Shown one piece after another: positions 41,598-50,780 of a stretch of DNA of 64,000 nt; positions within the stretch are counted from its first letter, which is position 1; each line of letters begins with the position of its first letter. This DNA comes from Faecalibacterium prausnitzii. GTDB taxonomy: Bacteria; Bacillota; Clostridia; Oscillospirales; Ruminococcaceae. Below the pieces are notes generated by a model. It was not told the origin of the DNA, did no database searches, and saw only the letters and a program-made list of their open reading frames with translations. The translations under genes and the position numbers were made by a program. The DNA lies in NCBI RefSeq assembly GCF_019967995.1, contig NZ_CP065377.1, positions 62,001-126,000 of the forward strand. Reading direction: 5' to 3'.

Positions 41598-42836
41598 ATG
41601 AACCTTTTGAAAAAATGGAATAAGCTTGGTTTGTTCAACAAAATCATGATTGGTTTCGTTCTGGGTATTCTGGCTGGTTTTGTGCTTGGCCCAAAGGCTT
41701 CTTCTCTGGCCTTTCTCGGTACGATCCTGACCCGTCTTCTGACGATGGTGGTCGCGCCGTTGGTGCTGGGTCTTCTGATCTGTGCAGCCGCAGATGTCAA
41801 GGACTTCAAAACGCTGGGCAAGATCGGCGGTAAGACACTGGCAATCTTCTTGGGCGGTACAGCTGTCGCTGTTGCTATTGGTCTGGTGCTTTGCAACTTC
41901 ATGCAAATCGGTGCAGGCTTTGTGATGGAGACCACTGGGGGCTACGATGCAAGTGAAATTCCCAGTGTGGTCGATACGCTGATGGGCATTATCCCTACCA
42001 ACCCGTTCAACTCCCTTAGCACCCAAAATCTGCTTCAGATCATTTTCTTCTCCCTGTTGCTGGGATTTTCTCTCATCAAGCTGGGCGATAAGGGTGCTCC
42101 CGTTCTGAACTTTTTCCGCGCATGGACTGAAGCATGGAAAGAGATCACCAACATCGTGCTGGAGTTCACCCCCTACGGTGTGTTCGGCCTGATGGCGGAC
42201 ATCGTGGGCAAGTACGGTATGGATGTCCTGCTGCCCTACCTCAAGACCATCATCGCATGTTACCTGACCTGCGCTCTGTTCACCATCTTTGTGCAGGGTG
42301 GCCTGATGGCTGGTGTTTACGGCGGCATCAGCCCCATCAAGTTCTTCAGCACTATGAAGGAAGCCATGCTCTTTGTCTTTGCTACCTGTTCCAGCGTGGC
42401 AACCATCCCCCTGAACCTCAAGTGCACCAAAAAGCTGGGCGTCAGCGATAAGATCGCCGACTTTGTGATTCCCTTCGGTGCAGTTATGAACATGAATGGC
42501 ACAGCCATTTACGAAGCTGTTGCAGTCGTCTTTGCATCCCAAGTGTTCGGCATCCACCTGACGGTTTCCCAGCAGGTGATGGTCATGGTCACGGCTGTTC
42601 TGGCATCCATCGGTACTGCTGGCATCCCCGGTTCCGGTCTGGTCATGCTGACCATCGTGCTGAATGCAGTCAATTTGCCGCTGGAGACCATCGGTTTGCT
42701 GGCCGGTATCGACCGTATCCTGAACATGGCTCGTGTTATCCCCAACATTGTGGGTGATGCTGCTGCCGCCGTCGTTGTAGCCAAGAGCGAGGGCGAGCTG
42801 CATCCGGGGCTGGTCAAGGAAACTGCGAATGACTGA
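41598..42836 (+). CDS. Dicarboxylate/amino acid:cation symporter (DAACS family)
   Basis: 412 residues after AGGAGGA, about eight membrane helices with two hairpin loops. Signature regions are FATCSSVATIPLNLKCTKKLG (serine-rich loop), VIPFGAVMNMNGTAIYEAVA (the NMNGT motif for Na+ and substrate) and ASIGTAGIPGSGLVMLTIVL. Family members import glutamate, aspartate, serine or C4-dicarboxylates with Na+ or H+. Here it is third in the LysR-controlled operon after the UxaA-type dehydratase, so it probably imports that enzyme's substrate. Confidence 0.93.
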   Translation: MNLLKKWNKLGLFNKIMIGFVLGILAGFVLGPKASSLAFLGTILTRLLTMVVAPLVLGLLICAAADVKDFKTLGKIGGKTLAIFLGGTAVAVAIGLVLCNFMQIGAGFVMETTGGYDASEIPSVVDTLMGIIPTNPFNSLSTQNLLQIIFFSLLLGFSLIKLGDKGAPVLNFFRAWTEAWKEITNIVLEFTPYGVFGLMADIVGKYGMDVLLPYLKTIIACYLTCALFTIFVQGGLMAGVYGGISPIKFFSTMKEAMLFVFATCSSVATIPLNLKCTKKLGVSDKIADFVIPFGAVMNMNGTAIYEAVAVVFASQVFGIHLTVSQQVMVMVTAVLASIGTAGIPGSGLVMLTIVLNAVNLPLETIGLLAGIDRILNMARVIPNIVGDAAAAVVVAKSEGELHPGLVKETAND

Positions 42837-42915
42837 TTGCCGGTTTAGAAGATCCTCTACATAGATATATTCTTAAAATTATACCTTCTTCATCATACCA
42901 TTCTCCTTAAAAGGC

Positions 42916-42957
42916 AACCTCCCTTCCGACGATTACAGTGTCAGAAGGGAGGTTTTT
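42916..42957 (+). terminator. Terminator after the symporter operon
   Basis: AACCTCCCTTC (42916-42926) pairs with GAAGGGAGGTT (42944-42953 region), followed by five T. Confidence 0.85.
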
Positions 42958-43080
42958 AGCGGACTTCGTTTCCACAAAGCTGATGTTTGGCGAAAGTTCC
43001 GCTAAGAAACCTTGTTTTTTGGGGGCGCTTTTTGTACAATGAAGCAAAGCGACTCACAACAACGATAAAGGACATTTGGA

Positions 43081-44361
43081 ATGAAAAAAACCGAACAGAG
43101 ATACCAGGCATACCTTCAGATCTTAAAAGAGGAGCTGATCCCAGCCATGGGCTGCACCGAGCCGATCGCGGTGGCCTATGCCGCCGCAGTGGCCCGGCAG
43201 ACGCTGGGGGAACTCCCGGACCGGGTGCGGGTCGGGGCCAGCGGAAGCATGATCAAGAATGTCAAGTCGGTCATCGTGCCCAACACCGACAATATGAAAG
43301 GGCTGGAAGCCGCCGCAGCGGCGGGCATCGTGGCTGGCCGTCCGGAGCAGAAGCTGGAGGTCATCGCCGATGTGACACCGGAGGAGACGAAGGCCATCCG
43401 CGCCTATCTGGAGCAGGCTGATGTGAAGGTCGAGCATGTGGAGAACGGCGTCACCTTTGATATCATCGTCACGGTCTGGAAGGGAGCGCACACCGCGCAG
43501 GTGCGCATCGCGGTCTTCCACACCAACATCGTCCGCATTGAGAAGGACGGCGAAGTCCTGCTGGACCTGCCCGTCCACGGCGACGAGGAGGAGAACTTGA
43601 CCGACCGCAGCCTGCTCGACATGGAGCACATCTGGGACTTTGTCCATTCGGTGGACATCGAGGACGTGAAGCCGATCCTGGACCCGCAGATTCGGTACAA
43701 CATGGCCATCGCCGAAGAGGGCCTGCGGGGCGATTACGGGGCCAACATCGGCAGCGTTCTGCTGGACATGGAGGGCAATGATGTGCGGGTGCGGGCCAAG
43801 GCCTACGCGGCCGCAGGCTCCGATGCCCGGATGAACGGCTGCGAGCAGCCGGTGGTCATCAACTCCGGCAGCGGCAATCAGGGCATTACTGCCTCGGTTC
43901 CGGTCATCGTCTATGCACGGGAGCTCAAGGCGAGCGAAGAGCAGCTGTACCGGGCGCTCACCCTCTCCAATCTGACCACCATCCACGAAAAGACCCCCAT
44001 CGGCCGGTTGTCCGCCTACTGCGGTGCCATCAGTGCGGGCGCGGGGGCCGGTGCGGGCATCGCCTATCTCTGCGGCGGCGGGTACGAGGCCGTCATCCAC
44101 ACCGTTGTCAATGCGCTGGCCATCGTGTCGGGTGTCATCTGCGATGGTGCCAAGGCCAGCTGCGCGGCCAAGATCGCCACGGCAGTGGAAGCCGGGCTGC
44201 TCGGCTATAATATGTACATCCGGGGCCAGCAGTTCCGCGGCGGTGACGGCATCGTCGCCAAGGGCGTGGAGAACTCGCTGCGGAACGTGGGCCGCCTGGG
44301 CAAACAGGGCATGAAGGAAACGAACCGCGAGATCATCGACATCATGGTCGGGTGCAAATAA
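43081..44361 (+). CDS. UPF0597-family L-cysteine desulfidase / serine dehydratase-like protein
   Basis: 426 residues, the family's usual size, after AAAGGACAT. Recognised by ELIPAMGCTEPIAVAYAAAV at 17-37, GASGSMIKNVKSVIVPNTDN, VINSGSGNQGITASVPVIVY near 260-280 and LSAYCGAISAGAGAGAG near 310. Conserved Cys residues are thought to hold a 4Fe-4S cluster that removes H2S or water from the amino acid. The likely product is pyruvate plus ammonia and sulfide. It stands alone between two terminators. Confidence 0.85.
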   Translation: MKKTEQRYQAYLQILKEELIPAMGCTEPIAVAYAAAVARQTLGELPDRVRVGASGSMIKNVKSVIVPNTDNMKGLEAAAAAGIVAGRPEQKLEVIADVTPEETKAIRAYLEQADVKVEHVENGVTFDIIVTVWKGAHTAQVRIAVFHTNIVRIEKDGEVLLDLPVHGDEEENLTDRSLLDMEHIWDFVHSVDIEDVKPILDPQIRYNMAIAEEGLRGDYGANIGSVLLDMEGNDVRVRAKAYAAAGSDARMNGCEQPVVINSGSGNQGITASVPVIVYARELKASEEQLYRALTLSNLTTIHEKTPIGRLSAYCGAISAGAGAGAGIAYLCGGGYEAVIHTVVNALAIVSGVICDGAKASCAAKIATAVEAGLLGYNMYIRGQQFRGGDGIVAKGVENSLRNVGRLGKQGMKETNREIIDIMVGCK

Positions 44362-44373
44362 CAGAAAACGCAG

Positions 44374-44409
44374 AGCGACGCCGTCGGCATTTGCCGACGG
44401 CGTCGCTGT
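44374..44409. terminator. Bidirectional terminator
   Basis: A perfect 16-bp GC-rich stem (44374-44389 with 44392-44407) with a two-base loop between converging genes. Confidence 0.85.
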
Positions 44410-44419
44410 TTGTACCGGT

Positions 44420-45415
44420 TCAGGTGGTCTCCCGCTCCGTTAATGTATAAGGGAACTGGATGGACTGGGGCGTGGGAGCTTTTTCGCTGGGGCTTTCGAT
44501 CTCCATAATGGTCAGCTGGGCGGCTTTTTCGCCCATCTCAAAGGCAGGCATCTCCATGGAGGTCATGCTGGTCTCCAGCATCTCGCCGATGGCGTGGCCG
44601 GTCATGCTGATGACCTTGACCTGCTCCGGCACCCGGATGCCCTGTTCTTTCAGGGCACGCAGAACGCCCAGGCCCTGCAGGTCCACCGGGGCCAAGATGG
44701 CATCCAGCTCCGGTTCGTCCCGGAGAAGCTGGTTGGTGCACTCATAGCCATACTCAAAGCTATTGACCGGCTGGGTGGATTCGGCAAGAATCTCCTCCAG
44801 CCCGTGGGCGGCGATGGCCTTGGAGTAGCCCTCGTACCGGCCCTTGAAGGGGCTTTGGTGGGAGTAACCGGCGATGAGCGCGATGCGGCGGCAGCCTTTG
44901 GAATAGAGATAGTCCACGGCGTTCCGGCCGCAGGCTTCGTAGTCGGCTACGATGCTGCTGATGCGTGGCTCCTGACACCGCACGATCTGGGTGACGGCGA
45001 TGCCGCTGGCCTGGATGCTGCGCAGCAGCCGGTTGTTGCGCCCGGTGCCGGTGATGATGATGCCGTCCACGAAGCTGTTCTGCATCCGTTCCAGACAGCT
45101 TTTTTCCCGCTGGGGGTCATCGTCGGTGGTGGAGATCAGGGTGGAATAGCCCAGCCGTTCGGCTTCGTGCTCGATGCCCGGCAGGATCTCAGAGAACAGG
45201 GTCAGGTGGAGCCGGGGCACGATGACCCCCAGGGTGTGCCGCCGTCCCTGCCGCAGCGCTTTTGCCATGACATTGGGTCGGTAGCCCAGCTCCTTAGCGG
45301 CAGCCACGATGCGGGCTTTGGTCTCCGGGTGAACATAAGAGGTATTGTTTAAGGCGCGGGAAACAGTGCTGACATCCACACACGCTTTCTGCGCAACGTC
45401 TTTCAGGGTCGCCAT
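44420..45415 (-). CDS. LacI-family transcriptional regulator, second copy
   Basis: 331 residues after AGGAGAGC. The head TLKDVAQKACVDVSTVSRAL and hinge RPNVMAKALRQGRR are typical, and the core (TLGVIVPRLHLTLFSEILPG) is a LacI binding fold. Three TGCAA-N4-TTGCA sites lie in the divergent region upstream, one 27 bp before its own start and two before the dapA-like gene, so it very probably regulates itself and that gene. Confidence 0.93.
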   Translation of the reverse strand: MATLKDVAQKACVDVSTVSRALNNTSYVHPETKARIVAAAKELGYRPNVMAKALRQGRRHTLGVIVPRLHLTLFSEILPGIEHEAERLGYSTLISTTDDDPQREKSCLERMQNSFVDGIIITGTGRNNRLLRSIQASGIAVTQIVRCQEPRISSIVADYEACGRNAVDYLYSKGCRRIALIAGYSHQSPFKGRYEGYSKAIAAHGLEEILAESTQPVNSFEYGYECTNQLLRDEPELDAILAPVDLQGLGVLRALKEQGIRVPEQVKVISMTGHAIGEMLETSMTSMEMPAFEMGEKAAQLTIMEIESPSEKAPTPQSIQFPYTLTERETT

Positions 45416-45441
45416 GAAGCAGCTCTCCTTTCTGTTCCGGA

Positions 45442-45455
45442 TGCAAACGTTTGCA
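45442..45455. promoter_or_regulatory. LacI-type operator O1 (TGCAAACGTTTGCA)
   Basis: A perfect 14-bp palindrome with a central CG, 27 bp upstream of the lacI-type start. The spacing suggests autorepression. Confidence 0.75.
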
Positions 45456-45612
45456 CAACTTGTAAAGATTCTTAGCCGGAAGTATCCCGGACACCCCTAT
45501 TGTAATCCTGGCGGAACAAAAAATCAAGAAGCAGGAAAAGGAACGCCTGTCAAGATGATGCTTGGCAAAATGAACAAAATCTGAGCCGGAAAATGCTGAA
45601 AATATCAAATTA

Positions 45613-45693
45613 TGCAAGGCGTTGCAGGCAGCATGCAAAACTTTGCAGGGAGGCTAATTTTTATTGACGAGGGGCTTGCACCCGTGGTATAAC
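45613..45693 (+). promoter_or_regulatory. Operators O2/O3 and promoter of the dapA-like gene
   Basis: TGCAAGGCGTTGCA (45613-45626) and TGCAAAACTTTGCA (45634-45647) share the TGCAA-N4-TTGCA frame of O1. They lie upstream of TTGACG (45664-45669), 18 bp, TATAAC (45688-45693). Sites upstream of the -35 suggest activation or DNA looping to O1 rather than simple blocking. The 400-bp gap has no gene. Confidence 0.7.
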
Positions 45694-45829
45694 AGAGTCA
45701 CAGAAAACAAACGATTGCAGAGAAAAGCCCAAAGACATCGGCGCGCGAGATGATCTCCAAAGCAGCTTCTGCGATCCAGAGAACGAAAACCAACACAACA
45801 TTGATTTTTGATAAAAGGAGATTCTCATT

Positions 45830-46801
45830 ATGGCTAAGGTTAAAACGTTCAAGACCATCTTCCCCGCTGTGTCCGTTCCTCTGAACGACGATTACTCCAT
45901 CAACGAGCCGGAGTTCCGTGCTTATCTGCGCTGGATCAAGAGCTTCTACGGCAAGGGAATCGAAGGTCTGGTCTGCAACGGCCACACCGGTGAGATCACC
46001 GGCCTGACCCGTGCCGAGCGCAAGCGTGTCGTCGAGATCTGCTCTGAGGAGTGCGGCGACGTGATGACCATCATCTCTGGCGTCAACTGCGAGAACACCG
46101 CCGAGTCCATCGCCATGGCCAAGGAAGCCAAGGAAGCTGGTGCAGACGGCATCCTGCTGATGCCCCCGCACATGTGGCTGCGCTTCGGCATGAACCCCAA
46201 CGCTCCCTTCGAGTATGTCAAGGACGTTGCTGAGGGTGCTGACATCGACATCATCATCCACCTGTATCCCGCAACCTCCAAGGCCTTCTACCCGGTCGAG
46301 ACCCTGATTAAGATGTGCAAGGAGATCGACCACGTCAAGTGCATCAAGATGGGCACCCGCGTCACCTCTATCTACGAGCATGACGTCCGCCTGCTCCGTC
46401 AGGAGTGCCCCGATATCAGCCTGATCACCTGCCACGACGAGACCCTGTGCGTCTCCTGGTTCCCCGGCATGGACGGCGCTCTGATCGGCTTCGCAGGCTG
46501 TGTGCCTGAGCTGATCTGCCCGGCATGGGACGTCTTCAAGAATCCTGACAAGCACACTCTGAAGGAAGCACAGGATTGGTCCAACCGCATCTACCACATC
46601 TCTCAGGCCATCTACGGCGGCGGCCAGCCCTCCGGTGAGGCTCATGCCCGCCTGAAGGAAGCTCTGAAGCAGCGCGGCATCTTCACCAGCGCTCTGATGC
46701 GCAAGCCCGTTCTGCCCCTGAACCAGGAGGAGAAGGACTGGGTCGCTCTGGGTCTGGAGCGCAGCCAGCTCCCTGCAGTGGATATGGAGCAGTACAAGTA
46801 A
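45830..46801 (+). CDS. DapA-family aldolase/lyase (dihydrodipicolinate synthase fold)
   Basis: 323 residues after AAAAGGAG. The family features are CNGHTGEITGLTRAERKRVV near 48-67 (GTTGE-like loop), the tyrosine block HLYPATS (Tyr146) and the Schiff-base Lys173 in CIKMGT. True DapA proteins are shorter, about 295 residues, and sit with lysine genes. This one is longer and under a LacI-type regulator, so it more likely makes or cleaves a 2-keto-3-deoxy acid, N-acetylneuraminate or a hydroxy-oxo acid. The transporter gene 128 bp downstream may carry its substrate. Confidence 0.87.
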   Translation: MAKVKTFKTIFPAVSVPLNDDYSINEPEFRAYLRWIKSFYGKGIEGLVCNGHTGEITGLTRAERKRVVEICSEECGDVMTIISGVNCENTAESIAMAKEAKEAGADGILLMPPHMWLRFGMNPNAPFEYVKDVAEGADIDIIIHLYPATSKAFYPVETLIKMCKEIDHVKCIKMGTRVTSIYEHDVRLLRQECPDISLITCHDETLCVSWFPGMDGALIGFAGCVPELICPAWDVFKNPDKHTLKEAQDWSNRIYHISQAIYGGGQPSGEAHARLKEALKQRGIFTSALMRKPVLPLNQEEKDWVALGLERSQLPAVDMEQYK

Positions 46802-46863
46802 GATAACCCCCATTCCCGCAGCAGCGATGTGCGAAGCTGCTGCGGAGGGTCGGATCATACTCC

Positions 46864-46906
46864 GGGTGCTGCCTGATGACCTCATCAGTGCAGCACCCTC
46901 TTTTTT
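46864..46906 (+). terminator. Strong hairpin between the dapA-like and Nramp-like genes
   Basis: GGGTGCTGC (46864-46872) pairs with 46890-46898, continued inward by CTGATGA/TCATCAG, then TCTTTTTT. It may fully end or only reduce transcription into the transporter gene. Confidence 0.8.
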
Positions 46907-46929
46907 AAGAATAAAAGGAAGAGTTTATC

Positions 46930-48234
46930 ATGAGCGAGAACAATGCAACGATGTCGGCCGGGATGTCGGCGTCCGCTCCTGCCTTTGGCTCAGACGTGAA
47001 GCGTCTGCCATTGAAAGACCTGCTCAAGCGCATTGGCCCCGGTCTGATCGCGACAGGCATCGTAATCGGCCCCGGTGCCGTGACAACAGCCTCGATGATC
47101 GGCGCAAACTATGGCTACGACCTGATGTGGCTGTTCTTCCCCATCATTTTCATGGGCATCACCTTTATGATGGTCACCAACCGTCTGGCCATCGTGACCG
47201 GGATGCCGACCATCCACGCCATCCGCAAGTATTACGGCCCGGTGGCTTCCGGCGTCGTGGGCTGCGCCATATTCCTTTCCTGCATGTTCTTCACGATGGG
47301 CAACATCTCCGGCACCGGTGCCGGTATGAACCTCATCTTCGGCATCGACTGGAAGATCGGCTCCGCCATCATGATCGCGGTCGTGGTGTACATGTACTTT
47401 GCCAAGAACGTCTATTCCAAGGTCGAAAAGATCATCACCCTCTGCATCATCCTGATGATCGTGGCGTTCTATGCCACGCTGGTGGGTGTCGGCGGCCCGG
47501 ACCCTCAGGGACTGGCACAGGGAATGTTCGGTTTCAAGATTCCGGAAGGCTCCCTCAGCACGGCACTGGCGTTCATTTCTACAAATGCCGCCGTGACTGC
47601 CGGTATTTACGGCACTTACCTTGGCAAAGAGAAGAAGTGGAAGAAAGATGACCTGTTCAACGGTGTTATGCTGACCGATGCCATCACGCATATTGTCAGC
47701 GTCTCTCTGATTTCTGGAGCTATCGTTCTGGTGGGTGCCGTCGTGCTGCACCCGCAGGGGCTGAGCATCAAGGCCCCGGCCCAGCTGGCAGAGATGCTGG
47801 TGCCCATCATGGGCGGCAGTGCCCGCTACATCATGGGTCTGGCCCTGTTGGGCGCAGGCTTCTCTTCCCTGCTGGCCAATACCCAGCGCGGCATGGTGCT
47901 GCTGGGTGCCGGTCTTGACAAGGACGTCAGCCTGGAGAGCAAGTTCATTCGCATTGGCTGCCTGGTCTGCCTGGCCTTTGCCATGGTGGTCTGTTACAGC
48001 TACGGCGGTTCCCCTACCCAGCTGATCCTGATAGCCAACATCGCCACCTCCGTCGCTACGCCTTTTGGTGGTCTGTTCATGCTGCTGATGATCTGGCGCG
48101 ATGATTTGAGCGTGGGCTATAAGAAGCCCACCGGTCTGCGCATCTGCATGACCATCAGCTACATCTTCGCCGTCATCATGACCATTTCCGGTCTGTCTAC
48201 TCAGATCCCCAAGCTCCTCGCACTATTCCACTGA
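46930..48234 (+). CDS. Nramp-fold transporter without the canonical metal ligands
   Basis: 434 residues and about 11 membrane helices, starting after AAAGGAAGAG. The overall Nramp pattern is clear (LLKRIGPGLIATGIVIGPGA, later AELLVPIMGGSARYIMGLA-like blocks and NTQRGMVLLGAG). In classic Nramp the first helix carries DPGN and the sixth a Met-Pro-His type motif that grip Mn or Fe. Here the first reads GPGA (47-50) and the sixth region FISTNAAVTAGIYGTY has neither Met nor His. It therefore may not move transition metals. The preceding aldolase gene suggests an organic or other ion cargo, by analogy with the divergent Nramp-related groups. Confidence 0.82.
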   Translation: MSENNATMSAGMSASAPAFGSDVKRLPLKDLLKRIGPGLIATGIVIGPGAVTTASMIGANYGYDLMWLFFPIIFMGITFMMVTNRLAIVTGMPTIHAIRKYYGPVASGVVGCAIFLSCMFFTMGNISGTGAGMNLIFGIDWKIGSAIMIAVVVYMYFAKNVYSKVEKIITLCIILMIVAFYATLVGVGGPDPQGLAQGMFGFKIPEGSLSTALAFISTNAAVTAGIYGTYLGKEKKWKKDDLFNGVMLTDAITHIVSVSLISGAIVLVGAVVLHPQGLSIKAPAQLAEMLVPIMGGSARYIMGLALLGAGFSSLLANTQRGMVLLGAGLDKDVSLESKFIRIGCLVCLAFAMVVCYSYGGSPTQLILIANIATSVATPFGGLFMLLMIWRDDLSVGYKKPTGLRICMTISYIFAVIMTISGLSTQIPKLLALFH

Positions 48235-48342
48235 GTTTATCTGGGATACCATACCAGAGAGCTACTTAGAGAGCTACTCCAAGATACCTTCTTCTTTCTC
48301 CGTTGCCTGTGCGGCTTCCCATTTCGGCCTGCACAGGCAGCA

Positions 48343-48391
48343 AAAAACACCCGCTGTTCCTGCCGCCATGACAGGGCCAACGGGTGTTTTT
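48343..48391. terminator. Bidirectional terminator
   Basis: AAAAACACCCG (48343-48353) pairs with CGGGTGTTTTT (48381-48391) between converging transporter and HAD genes. Confidence 0.75.
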
Positions 48392-48401
48392 GCGTATCAC
48401 A

Positions 48402-49055
48402 TTACCAGCGATTCGCCTTGAGGCCGTCGAGCACCTCGAACAGGCTCCGGCACTCGGCGGTGTACAGGCGGCGCATCTCGTCGTCGGCGGGCAGCAGATC
48501 CGGCACCATCACAGTGACAAAGCCACCGGCGGCTCCGGCGCGGACGCCGTTGTAGCTGTCCTCCAGCACAAGGGCGTGTCCGGGTGTGACGCCCAGCTTC
48601 TCTGCCGCCAGAAGGAAAATCTCCGGGTCGGGCTTGGAGCGGGTCACCTGCTGGCCGGAGGCGAGGACGCTGAAATAGGAACGCATCCCCCAGTTGTCCA
48701 GATTGCGCTGGATGACGTCCATCCGGCTGGAAGACGCCACGGCCATGGGGATGTGCTGCTCGTCCAGCCAGGCCAGCAGCTCGTCCAGACCTGGCTTTTT
48801 GGGCACCGGCTTCTGGAACGCCTTGTCGGCCACCGCGTGCAGGCTGTCCACGATGGCGGCCGCATCGCAGTCCTGTCCGTAGAATTGGCGCACAACATTC
48901 CGTAGAGTTTCGCCCGCGGTGCCCCGCGCGGCCTCGCTGAGGCCCTCTTTATAAGGAAGCCCCAGTGCCGCCAGAGCCGGTTCCCAGAATGTGGCCCACA
49001 TCCGCTCGGTGTCGAACATCAGGCCGTCCATATCAAAAATGACGCCGTTTATCAT
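48402..49055 (-). CDS. HAD-superfamily phosphatase/phosphoglucomutase-like
   Basis: 217 residues from the ATG at 49055 behind AGAAAGGATA; a longer frame upstream runs through a dispersed repeat and is not used. Motif I is FDMDGLMFDTE (the D-x-D nucleophile), motif II Ser in VASSSRMDV, the Lys of motif III is in TRSKPDPEIF, and motif IV is LEDSYNGVRA. This is subfamily I with a helical cap, as in beta-phosphoglucomutase and sugar-phosphate phosphatases. The substrate is unknown. Confidence 0.9.
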   Translation of the reverse strand: MINGVIFDMDGLMFDTERMWATFWEPALAALGLPYKEGLSEAARGTAGETLRNVVRQFYGQDCDAAAIVDSLHAVADKAFQKPVPKKPGLDELLAWLDEQHIPMAVASSSRMDVIQRNLDNWGMRSYFSVLASGQQVTRSKPDPEIFLLAAEKLGVTPGHALVLEDSYNGVRAGAAGGFVTVMVPDLLPADDEMRRLYTAECRSLFEVLDGLKANRW

Positions 49056-49082
49056 AAGGTATCCTTTCTGTCCGCGTCCCTG

Positions 49083-49329
49083 CCCTCTCAGGCGCTTTGC
49101 GCCAGCTCTCCCGAAGGGAGAGCCATTGGCAGGACGGTTTTGATCGTAAAAAATGAAGAAGGTGGAGCGGCCCGGAAACATCCGGGCTCCGCAAAAGAGG
49201 CAGACAAGAGCTGCCAATGGGGACAGGGCCCACGGCTATGGGAGCCGCAGGCGATCTTGCACTCTGCCCGACATGCCAAAGCCTCTCCCTTTGGGAGAGG
49301 TGGCATTGCGTGAGCAATGACGGAGAGGG
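49083..49329. repeat. Dispersed MITE-like repeat, copy A
   Basis: About 247 bp with inverted ends. The left end is CCCTCTCAGGCG and a GGGAGAGCC-type hairpin, and the right end is the matching GGGAGAGGTGGCA and GACGGAGAGGG. The same ends and order recur at 59159-59382. No gene inside. I associate this end sequence with repeats scattered between Faecalibacterium genes; that is from memory. Confidence 0.75.
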
Positions 49330-49399
49330 CTGCTCACAAAAATAATATCACAATTTGCGACAACTTACAGCCCCCAAACATGAAAGATTTTTTGATTCC

Positions 49400-49427
49400 T
49401 TGAAAAATGCGTTCACGATATTATAAT
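49400..49427 (+). promoter_or_regulatory. Promoter of the aminotransferase gene
   Basis: TTGAAA (49400-49405), 16 bp, TATAAT (49422-49427), about 80 bp ahead of the start codon. The leader is too short for a T-box. Confidence 0.65.
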
Positions 49428-49510
49428 AGAAAACAACATTTGACATCTGGAAAGCGCGGAGGGAGCCGCGTGTGTCAGCTGTGTGAGATCAGAAAAGAGG
49501 GAAAATTATC

Positions 49511-50590
49511 ATGTTGGATATCAAGATCACCCGGACGACCTGTCCGAAAGAGAAGCCGCAGGATGAGACCAAGCTCGGCTTCGGCAAGAAGTTCACCGAC
49601 CACATGTTCGTCATGGACTACACCGAGGGCGAAGGCTGGCACGATGCCCGTATCGTCCCCTATGCTCCGTTCCCGCTGGACCCGGCGACGGTCGTGTTCC
49701 ACTACGCACAGGAGATCTTTGAGGGCATGAAGGCTTACCGCACCGCAGACGATACCATCCAGCTGTTCCGCCCGGACTGCAATGCAAAGCGGATGCAGGA
49801 TTCTGCCGACCGTCTGTGCATCCCGAAGATCCCGGTCGAGGATTACATCCAGGCCGTTGAGGCGCTGGTGGATGTGGATCGTGACTGGGTGCCCCATGCA
49901 GACGGCACTTCCCTGTACATCCGCCCCTTCGTGTTTGCAAACGATGTGGGCCTGGGCGTTCATGCTTCCAAGCACTACATCTTCTGCATCATCTGCGCAC
50001 CGTCGGGCGCTTACTATGCAGAGGGCATCAACCCCGTCCGCATCTATGTCGAAGATGAGTACATCCGTGCCGCTCCCGGCCTGACCGGCTTCACCAAGTG
50101 CGGCGGCAACTACGCTGCTTCCATCAAGGCCGGTGAGCTGGCCGAGGAGCAGGGCTATGCCCAGGTGCTGTGGCTGGACGGCGTGGAGAAGAAGTACGTC
50201 GAGGAAGTCGGCAGCATGAACATCATGTTCAAGATCGACGGCAAGGTCTACACCGCCGCCACCGTGGGCACCGTTCTGCCCGGCGTCACCCGCCGCAGCT
50301 GCATCGAGCTGCTGAAGGACTGGGGCTATGAGGTCATCGAGGGCAAGCTGGCCATCGCTGACATCATGCAGGCTGCACGTGAGGGCAAGCTGGAAGAGGT
50401 CTTCGGCACCGGCACTGCCGCAGTCGTTTCCCCGGTCAAGGAGCTGGTCTGGAAGGGCGAGCATGCCTACATCGGCGACGGCAACATCGGCCCTGTCACC
50501 CAGAAGCTGTACGACACCATGACCGGGATGCAGTGGGGCAAGCTGCCCGACACCAAGGGCTGGATCGTTCCGGTGGAGAAGAAGTACTAA
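49511..50590 (+). CDS. ilvE: Branched-chain amino acid aminotransferase
   Basis: 359 residues, class IV PLP enzyme of the longer BCAT type. It shows YAQEIFEGMKAYRT near 61, RPDCNAKRMQDSADRLCIP, RPFVFANDVGLGVHASKHY near 139, GFTKCGGNYAASIKAGELA (with the expected PLP lysine) and VEEVGSMNIMFKIDG. It transfers the amino group between leucine, isoleucine or valine and 2-oxoglutarate as the last step of their synthesis or the first of breakdown. It is a single-gene unit with its own promoter. Confidence 0.95.
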   Translation: MLDIKITRTTCPKEKPQDETKLGFGKKFTDHMFVMDYTEGEGWHDARIVPYAPFPLDPATVVFHYAQEIFEGMKAYRTADDTIQLFRPDCNAKRMQDSADRLCIPKIPVEDYIQAVEALVDVDRDWVPHADGTSLYIRPFVFANDVGLGVHASKHYIFCIICAPSGAYYAEGINPVRIYVEDEYIRAAPGLTGFTKCGGNYAASIKAGELAEEQGYAQVLWLDGVEKKYVEEVGSMNIMFKIDGKVYTAATVGTVLPGVTRRSCIELLKDWGYEVIEGKLAIADIMQAAREGKLEEVFGTGTAAVVSPVKELVWKGEHAYIGDGNIGPVTQKLYDTMTGMQWGKLPDTKGWIVPVEKKY

Positions 50591-50780
50591 GCTGCAAGTT
50601 TCTTTCCTTGTTCCGAGTTCTGCAAGCGCCGTCCGGCAGCTCACCGGGCGGCGTTTGCTGTATCAACCGCTCAGGCGCTTTGCAGCGCAATCTGCCCTGT
50701 GGTCTTGGTTCAGAATTGCAATTCTGCCGGGATGGTGCTAGACTAAGCATAGAGTAAGAGGATTGAGAGGGACCAGGACC

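Noticed and set aside
42987..43421. Plus-strand frame overlapping the start of the UPF0597 gene
   Set aside because: It is out of frame with a well-conserved protein and has no start signal of its own.
49429..49510. T-box or other riboswitch before ilvE
   Set aside because: The leader from the predicted start to the ATG is only about 75 bases, with no T-box sequence or strong terminator/antiterminator pair.
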